NCBI GenBank assembly: GCA_020692355.1
Contig: JAIMKP010000014.1
Coordinates: 1 to 64,000 of the forward strand
Length of the DNA: 64,000 nucleotides
Direction of reading: 5' to 3'
Source: Desulfosporosinus sp.
GTDB lineage: Bacteria; Bacillota; Desulfitobacteriia; Desulfitobacteriales; Desulfitobacteriaceae
In this document: in pieces, positions 58,998 through 64,000 of the stretch
Layout of the letters: each line of letters starts with the position of its first letter
How positions within the stretch are numbered: position 1 is the first letter of the stretch
The notes under the pieces: model-generated
The model's database searches: none
Seen by the model: the letters and a program-made list of their open reading frames with translations, nothing else
Told to the model about the DNA's origin: nothing
Position numbers and translations under genes: made by a program

Positions 58998-59906
58998 TTG
59001 AACGGAGGCATTTTGGAAAGCGAAATCCGAACACTCAAAAAAGAAAGAAACGCGATCATTTTAGCTCATTATTACCAACGTCCGGAAATTCAGGATATCG
59101 CGGATTTTGTGGGAGATTCTCTCCAGCTAAGTCAGAAGGCAGCGAGTACGGACGCAGAGGTCATTGTCTTTTGCGGAGTTGATTTTATGGCGGAAAGTGC
59201 AGCCATCCTTTCGCCAGATAAAACGGTAATTCTGCCCGAACTGAAAGCAGGCTGTCCTATGGCCCGAATGGTGGATGCAGAGTCTTTGCGGCAATGGAAG
59301 GCTGAACAGCCAGGGGCGAAAGTGGTTTGCTATGTCAATTCTTCGGCAGAGGTAAAGGCTGAGAGCGATATTTGCTGTACTTCCTCCAACGCGAAGGAAG
59401 TGGTTGAATCCCTGGCAGGTGCAGATATTCTTTTTGTTCCGGATCAGAATTTGGGGCGTTTCGTTTCAGAAAGGCTGGGGCGTTCCTTTGATTTATGGCC
59501 TGGCTATTGCAAGACCCATGATCGTCTGCGGGTAGAGGATATCCAGGTTGCCCGGGGATTGCATCCCAAAGCCGAAATTCTTGTGCACCCCGAGTGCAGG
59601 GAAGAAGTGTGGCGCTTAGCCGATTATGTGGGCTCAACAGCCGGAATCATTCGTTTTGCTCAATCTTCGACAAATGAGGAATTTATTATCGGCACCGAAT
59701 CAGGCATTTTGCATGAGCTAAAGAAAACCTGTCCGGGCAAAACATTCTATTTGGCATCAGATAAGCTGGTTTGCCCGAACATGAAGGCGACGACCCTTGA
59801 GAAAGTGCGGGATGCGCTACGGGATATGTCGTCTCGGATTTCTGTCCCTGAAGGGATTCGGGTCAGGGCCAAACAGGCCCTTGATCGCATGCTTGTTCTC
59901 AAGTGA
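58998..59906 (+). CDS. nadA: Quinolinate synthase A
   Basis: 302 residues: NAIILAHYYQRPEIQDIADFVGDS, FCGVDFMAESA, and the three cysteines for the [4Fe-4S] cluster in KAGCPMA, GYCKTH and LVCPNMK. It condenses iminoaspartate and dihydroxyacetone phosphate to quinolinate. The start is a TTG: 58998, close after GGAGGATGG, or 59013 after CGGAGG. nadA-nadB-nadC in order is the full de novo route to nicotinate mononucleotide. Confidence 0.94.
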   Translation: MNGGILESEIRTLKKERNAIILAHYYQRPEIQDIADFVGDSLQLSQKAASTDAEVIVFCGVDFMAESAAILSPDKTVILPELKAGCPMARMVDAESLRQWKAEQPGAKVVCYVNSSAEVKAESDICCTSSNAKEVVESLAGADILFVPDQNLGRFVSERLGRSFDLWPGYCKTHDRLRVEDIQVARGLHPKAEILVHPECREEVWRLADYVGSTAGIIRFAQSSTNEEFIIGTESGILHELKKTCPGKTFYLASDKLVCPNMKATTLEKVRDALRDMSSRISVPEGIRVRAKQALDRMLVLK

Positions 59907-59988
59907 ACTCCCAGGGAGTCTTGCACGGGGATAAAGACGATTGGTTGAGGACATGGGAGAAGGTTAAGATGTCCAAGAAAGGACAGGG

Positions 59989-61575
59989 ATGGTGAACGTG
60001 ACGGAGATTTCTCAGGCAGACGTGCTGGTTCTTGGGAGTGGAATAGCGGGTTTATATACGGCGATTCAAGCCAGCAGAGAACAAGCCAAGGTTGTCGTGT
60101 TAACCAAAAAGACAATTTCTGAAAGCAACACAGGACACGCGCAAGGTGGAATTGCGGTCGCCCTGGACGAAGAGGATTCGCCAGCCCTTCATTATGAAGA
60201 TACCCTGTATGCGGGTGCGGGACTGTGTAATTCCGAGGCCGTGCGGATCCTTGTGGAAGAAGGGCCAAAACGGGTTGAAGAACTGATGGCGCTGGGGGCT
60301 GTATTTGACCATCAAGGAGCGAGCCTTGCTTTTACACGAGAAGGGGCGCACAGCCGACCCCGAGTTCTCCATGCCCAAGGGGATGCAACCGGATGGGAGA
60401 TTGAGAGGGCCTTAGTCCAAGAGGCAGGAAGAACCCCTCGGCTTGAGGTGAGGGAAGCGCGCTTTTTGCTTGATCTCCTGCGGGATGAGGAAGGGACTGT
60501 GCGGGGAGCACTGGTATTTAACCCGCTGGCCATCAAGCTTGAGGTTTATTTAGCCAAAGCCATAGTCATGGCAACCGGAGGATTGGGACAAGTGTTTGGC
60601 TATACGACGAACCCGGATGTGGCTACTGGAGACGGGATGGCTGCAGCCTTTCGGGTCGGGGCGGAATTAATGGACATGGAGTTTATGCAATTCCATCCTA
60701 CAGCCTTGCTCTTGCCTGAAGCCCCCCGGTTTCTCCTATCAGAAGCGGTCAGAGGTGAGGGTGCTCATTTGCTTAATGCCCGCAGGGAGCGCTTTATGAA
60801 GGGGATTCCGGGAGAAGAACTGGCACCGCGTGATGTGGTGGCCCGCGCGATTTGGTCTGAGATGGCCTCTGGCCCGGTGTATCTGGATTTTAGACCCATT
60901 GGGAGCAACAAAGTCGCAGAACGCTTTCCGAAAATACGCGAAACATGTCTGCATTTTGGCATTGACGTTCTGAAAGATCCTGTTCCGGTCGCACCAGCTG
61001 CCCACTATGCGATGGGTGGAATCCGGACAAATTGCGACGGCCAGACCAATCTTCCGCATCTTTATGCCTGCGGGGAATGTGCCTGCAACGGGGTGCATGG
61101 CGCGAACCGCCTGGCGAGCAATTCCCTGCTGGATGGCCTCGTGTTCGGGGCTCGGATTGTCGCCCACATGCAGAAAGAAAAGGATGGCGTGCAGGCATCC
61201 TTCAAAGACATAGAACCCTATACGACAGATGGTGGGCGGATTCAACGGCCCAAGGGGAAGGTGGAGCGTGCTGCTCTTCAGCATCTCATGTGGAAGAATG
61301 TGGGCATATTACGTGAGGACAAAGGTTTGCGGGAAGCGGTTTCCGAGCTTCAGCTTTGGGGAGATACCTATGAGCCCCAGATGCAGGTCTCCGATTTGGA
61401 ACTGGCCAATATGTTACTCATAGGATCGCTCATTGCGAAATCAGCGTTAAGCCGTAAGGAAAGCAGGGGTAGCCATTTCCGCCTTGATTTCTCTGAGCAC
61501 AAGGATCCCCGGTGGCAAGTACATTCCGTGATTGACAAGGAGGAAGATCGTGTTCGCTACATTCCAGTTGAATGA
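59989..61575 (+). CDS. nadB: L-aspartate oxidase
   Basis: 528 residues of the succinate dehydrogenase/fumarate reductase flavoprotein family: VLVLGSGIAGLYTAI, SNTGHAQGGIAVAL, EFMQFHPTAL, GEGAHLLN and HYAMGGIRTN, CGECACNGVHGANRLASNSLLDGLVFG. It oxidises aspartate to iminoaspartate for NadA with FAD. ATG 59989 follows AGGACAGGG. nadC starts inside its 3' end. Confidence 0.95.
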   Translation: MVNVTEISQADVLVLGSGIAGLYTAIQASREQAKVVVLTKKTISESNTGHAQGGIAVALDEEDSPALHYEDTLYAGAGLCNSEAVRILVEEGPKRVEELMALGAVFDHQGASLAFTREGAHSRPRVLHAQGDATGWEIERALVQEAGRTPRLEVREARFLLDLLRDEEGTVRGALVFNPLAIKLEVYLAKAIVMATGGLGQVFGYTTNPDVATGDGMAAAFRVGAELMDMEFMQFHPTALLLPEAPRFLLSEAVRGEGAHLLNARRERFMKGIPGEELAPRDVVARAIWSEMASGPVYLDFRPIGSNKVAERFPKIRETCLHFGIDVLKDPVPVAPAAHYAMGGIRTNCDGQTNLPHLYACGECACNGVHGANRLASNSLLDGLVFGARIVAHMQKEKDGVQASFKDIEPYTTDGGRIQRPKGKVERAALQHLMWKNVGILREDKGLREAVSELQLWGDTYEPQMQVSDLELANMLLIGSLIAKSALSRKESRGSHFRLDFSEHKDPRWQVHSVIDKEEDRVRYIPVE

Positions 61576-62440
61576 GATCATCGACAAGGCACTGGCAGAG
61601 GATCTGGGTACCGGGGACTTAAGTTCGGCCATCCTGCCCGAATCTCTGCAAGGGTATGCGCAAATCTATGCCAAGGATTCGGGGGTCGTAGCGGGGCTTC
61701 CAATGGCAACCCAGGTCTTTAAGCGGGTTGACCCCAATCTTGTGATTCAACTTTTAGCGGCGGAAGGAGAACGGGTGCGCCCAGGGAATGTCGTGCTCGA
61801 AGTGGAGGGCTCCTTGCGGGGTGTGCTCCAGGCTGAACGGACAGCCTTAAATTTTTTGCAGCATTTGTCTGGTATTGCCACCGCAACCCGGAAAGCGGTA
61901 GAACAATTAAGTGGATTGAACGTGCAGGTTACTGATACGCGCAAGACCCTGCCAGGACTGCGCATGCTGCAAAAATATGCGGTTCAACTCGGTGGGGGAA
62001 AGAACCACCGCTATGGGCTTTATGATGCGGTGATGCTGAAGGACAACCATATCGCTGCCTTGGGTGGGATTCGCCAGGCGGTGGCTGAGGCCCGGGCCAA
62101 AGTGGGCCACATGGTTAAGATAGAAGTGGAATGTGAGAATTTGGTACAGGTCGAAGAAGCGTTGGTTAGCGGTGTGGATGTGATCATGCTCGATAATATG
62201 TCGTTAGAGGACATGCGGGCTGCTGTACGTCGGGTGAATCACCAGGCCTTGCTTGAAGCCTCCGGAGGGATTCGAGAAGAGAATTTACGCCAGGTGGCAG
62301 AGACGGGGGTTGATCTGATCTCCATCGGAGCGTTGACCCATTCCGTCAAGGTCTTAGACTTCAGTTTGGATGTTGGGAAGATGAAGCCTTCGGCCACTGC
62401 GCGCTGGGAGAAAGAAGGCCATATGGACGATGGGGCGTAA
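61550..62440 (+). CDS. nadC: Nicotinate-nucleotide pyrophosphorylase (carboxylating)
   Basis: 296 residues: LAEDLGTGDLSS, QAERTALNFLQHLSGIAT, DTRKTLPGLRMLQKYAV, GGGKNHRYGLYDAVMLKDNH. It turns quinolinate and PRPP into nicotinate mononucleotide. Start GTG 61550 lies six bases after AAGGAGG; TTG 61532 would place that site inside the gene. It overlaps nadB by 26 bases and birA by 11. Confidence 0.95.
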   Translation: MFATFQLNEIIDKALAEDLGTGDLSSAILPESLQGYAQIYAKDSGVVAGLPMATQVFKRVDPNLVIQLLAAEGERVRPGNVVLEVEGSLRGVLQAERTALNFLQHLSGIATATRKAVEQLSGLNVQVTDTRKTLPGLRMLQKYAVQLGGGKNHRYGLYDAVMLKDNHIAALGGIRQAVAEARAKVGHMVKIEVECENLVQVEEALVSGVDVIMLDNMSLEDMRAAVRRVNHQALLEASGGIREENLRQVAETGVDLISIGALTHSVKVLDFSLDVGKMKPSATARWEKEGHMDDGA

Positions 62441-63413
62441 AGCGATCCTCGACCTCTTGGCAGAAAGGCCGGGAGAGTTCGTCTCGGGTGAAATGATGAG
62501 CCAACACCTGAATCTAACCCGGGCAGCCGTATGGAAACAGATTCAGGCACTTAAAGCATTGGGGTTTGAGGTTGATAGTCAAACGAAAAGCGGGTATCGG
62601 CTGGTAAAGTTACCTCTCGCTCTGGATGAGTGGATACTCGAGCGCGAGTTGAGGACAAACGCTTTGGGCAGGGAACTGCATCTTTTTGATACGCTTCCTT
62701 CCACAAATGATTGGATGAAGGATGCAGCCCGAAATGGCGGTGCGCACGGTTTGGTGGCAATCGCCAAAGAGCAGGGAGAAGGGCGTGGCCGGCAAAAACG
62801 ATGTTGGGTGTCCCCTCGAGGAGGGCTCTGGTTTTCCGTCTTGTTAAAGCCCCAGCTCAGCTTGGCCGATGCCGCCAAGCTGACGCTCGTCGCCAGCATT
62901 TCCGTAGCCGACGGCATCGAAGCGGCCACAGGGATTTCGCTGGGTATCAAGTGGCCTAATGATTTACTCTTTGAAGGGCGCAAAGTGGTGGGGATTCTGG
63001 GTGAGGTAGCTGGTGAATGGAATACGGTACAGTCCATTGTTTTAGGGATTGGAATTAACGCCAACCTCAGTCGACAACAGATCGGGGATGATATCTCGGC
63101 AGATACCCTGCAGGCTATTTTGGGGCGGCCCATGAATCTAAATACGCTGACCGCTCGTATCTTAGAGCATTTGGAAGTGGATGTTGAGGTTTTGGAGAGA
63201 CAAGGATTTTCCTCATTGCGCCAACGTTGGTTACACAGAGCGGTTGGTATTGGCACGCAAGCGCAGATTAATCAAGGGAGCGAGGTATTCACAGGTACTT
63301 TTCAGGGTATTAGTGAGGACGGAGAACTCATCTTAGCGGTTGAGGGAGGTGAAAAGGTTTTTGCAGCAGGGGAAGTCAGCGTCCGCTCCGAACGCGGAAC
63401 CTATTTTCAGTAA
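62430..63413 (+). CDS. birA: Bifunctional biotin-protein ligase / biotin repressor
   Basis: 327 residues: N-terminal HTH (about 1-60; SQHLNLTRAAVWKQIQAL), ligase domain (about 75-270) with the biotinyl-AMP loop GRGRQKR, GGLWFSVLL and IKWPNDLLFEGRKVVGIL, and a C-terminal SH3-like part. It biotinylates acetyl-CoA carboxylase or related enzymes and represses biotin genes. A BirA operator stands right after the gene, before bioY, so the target is in view. ATG 62430 overlaps the end of nadC. Confidence 0.96.
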   Translation: MGRKAILDLLAERPGEFVSGEMMSQHLNLTRAAVWKQIQALKALGFEVDSQTKSGYRLVKLPLALDEWILERELRTNALGRELHLFDTLPSTNDWMKDAARNGGAHGLVAIAKEQGEGRGRQKRCWVSPRGGLWFSVLLKPQLSLADAAKLTLVASISVADGIEAATGISLGIKWPNDLLFEGRKVVGILGEVAGEWNTVQSIVLGIGINANLSRQQIGDDISADTLQAILGRPMNLNTLTARILEHLEVDVEVLERQGFSSLRQRWLHRAVGIGTQAQINQGSEVFTGTFQGISEDGELILAVEGGEKVFAAGEVSVRSERGTYFQ

Positions 63414-63469
63414 GCGTTCTAGGAATTTTGAGCCTTAGGAAGGAATTTCCTTGCAAGAATCCTTGGACT

Positions 63470-63504
63470 ATTGTAAACTCATGTCAATGGTGTAAGTTTA
63501 CAAT
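63470..63504 (+). promoter_or_regulatory. BirA operator upstream of bioY
   Basis: ATTGTAAAC (63470-63478), 17-bp spacer, GTTTACAAT (63496-63504): a perfect inverted repeat matching the Firmicute BirA box pattern (TTGTwAAC, 14-17 bp, GTTwACAA). It ends 17 bases before the bioY start, after birA, where repression would block the transporter gene. Confidence 0.88.
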
Positions 63505-63521
63505 AGAGAGGGGTTTATTTC

Positions 63522-64000
63522 ATGAAGTTAAGACAAATCGTATTGACTGCGGCCCTGACGGCCCTGACGGCTTTGGCTGGAATGCTCTCGCATGGTGTTT
63601 TTCAGGCGCTGGTTCCATTTAGTCTGTTGCCTATCATGGTTTATCTTTCCGGAATTATCCTGGGCGGAGCCTATGGGGCGTTAGCGATGTTAACCTATAT
63701 CCTTTTAGGGTTGTTTGGGCTACCGGTTTTTGCTTCCGCTCCTTTTGCCGGCTTTGGATATATTTTTAAACCAACCTTCGGCTATCTCCTCGGGTACATC
63801 GGTGCAGCGTTTGTTGTGGGCAAGCTTTACCGTCCGGGCAGTCTGATTCGTGCGGCATTAGGGGTTTTGGCAGGAATGGTGGTTCTTTATTTTTTCGGGT
63901 TGAGCTATTTATACGCAATTTTCCGCTGGGTGCTACACCGACAGTTGGATGTTAAACAAGTTATGGAGATGGGCTTTTTACCCTTCATTTTGGGGGATTT
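63522..64000 (+). CDS. bioY: Biotin transporter substrate-binding subunit BioY (partial, cut by window end)
   Basis: The first 159 residues are in view. Hydrophobic segments throughout and the family patterns LVPFSLLPIMVYLSGIILGG, GLPVFASAPFAGFGYIFKPTFGYLLG mark BioY, the S component of an ECF-type biotin importer. GAGAGGGG precedes ATG 63522. A BirA operator lies directly upstream. The 3' end is beyond position 64000. An imperfect 9-base repeat (GGCCCTGAC twice, 63552-63569) occurs near the start. Confidence 0.93.
   Translation, partial: MKLRQIVLTAALTALTALAGMLSHGVFQALVPFSLLPIMVYLSGIILGGAYGALAMLTYILLGLFGLPVFASAPFAGFGYIFKPTFGYLLGYIGAAFVVGKLYRPGSLIRAALGVLAGMVVLYFFGLSYLYAIFRWVLHRQLDVKQVMEMGFLPFILGD

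Noticed and set aside
1-64000. rRNA or tRNA genes, prophage, integrative element or defence system
   Set aside because: No rRNA or tRNA sequence, integrase, transposase, phage structural gene or recognised defence gene was seen; the whole window reads as core chromosome.

Overview
The window is a gene-dense piece of a spore-forming Firmicute (Clostridia) chromosome. Long stretches follow the order of the origin-proximal Bacillus subtilis yaaO-to-ftsH region: gin-yaaO, holB-ricT-yabA, rsmI/abrB/metG/tatD/yabE/rnmV/rsmA, yabG, ispE/purR/spoVG/glmU/prs, pth/fin/mfd, spoVT, yabN, rqcP/yabP/yabQ/divIC/yabR/spoIIE and tilS-ftsH. Wood-Ljungdahl-type C1 enzymes (formate-THF ligase, and a methylene-THF reductase carrying a cysteine-rich C-terminal domain), cyanophycin genes, many GTG/TTG starts and roughly even base composition point to the Peptococcaceae/Desulfitobacteriaceae. 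That assignment is inference; no rRNA or tRNA gene is present to test it.

Layout. 1-4.3 kb: GerA/B/C-type germinant receptor operon and the sigma-G inhibitor Gin. 4.3-8.6 kb: PLP decarboxylase, holB, ricT, yabA, rsmI; then abrB on the minus strand. 9.2-18.7 kb: metG, tatD, two 3D-domain cell-wall proteins, cwlD, a GH18 lipoprotein, a frameshifted UPF0175 gene, rnmV-rsmA. 18.7-27.4 kb: terC-like gene, the methylene-THF reductase, a glycosyltransferase, yabG, a repeat block, an L,D-transpeptidase, and cphB-cphA. 27.5-34.5 kb: ispE, a GntR regulator, purR, spoVG behind a strong sigma-H promoter match, glmU, prs, a PRC-barrel gene, pth, fin. 34.6-44.3 kb: mfd, a prsA-type foldase, spoVT behind a sigma-G-like promoter, mazG-type yabN, HU, rqcP, yabP, yabQ, a small sigma-region-4-like protein, divIC, yabR. 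44.4-53.8 kb: spoIIE, tilS, ftsH, ndk, two DUF881 genes, fhs. 54.3-64 kb: HD-domain gene, folP-folB-folK, a candidate attenuator leader, a DUF2520 gene with panC, nadA-nadB-nadC, birA, a BirA operator, and bioY cut by the window end.

How it works together. The genes serve translation and RNA maturation (metG, pth, tilS, rsmI, rsmA, rnmV, rqcP, yabR), replication and repair (holB, yabA, mfd), the sporulation programme (ricT, abrB, spoVG, spoIIE, gin, fin, spoVT, yabG, yabP/yabQ), spore wall and germination (ger operon, cwlD, GH18 protein, L,D-transpeptidase), and cofactor supply (folate, pantothenate, NAD, biotin). C1 metabolism joins folate synthesis, fhs and the reductase.

Most unusual items: a leader with mutually exclusive terminator and antiterminator hairpins before DUF2520-panC; a palindromic repeat family whose copies begin inside the stop codons of genes; a DnaA-box cluster before a small sigma-like gene; an atypical formate-THF ligase; cysteine clusters in AbrB and SpoVT; and a 19-bp hairpin enclosing the rqcP stop codon. 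No CRISPR array, phage, insertion sequence or classical defence locus was seen.
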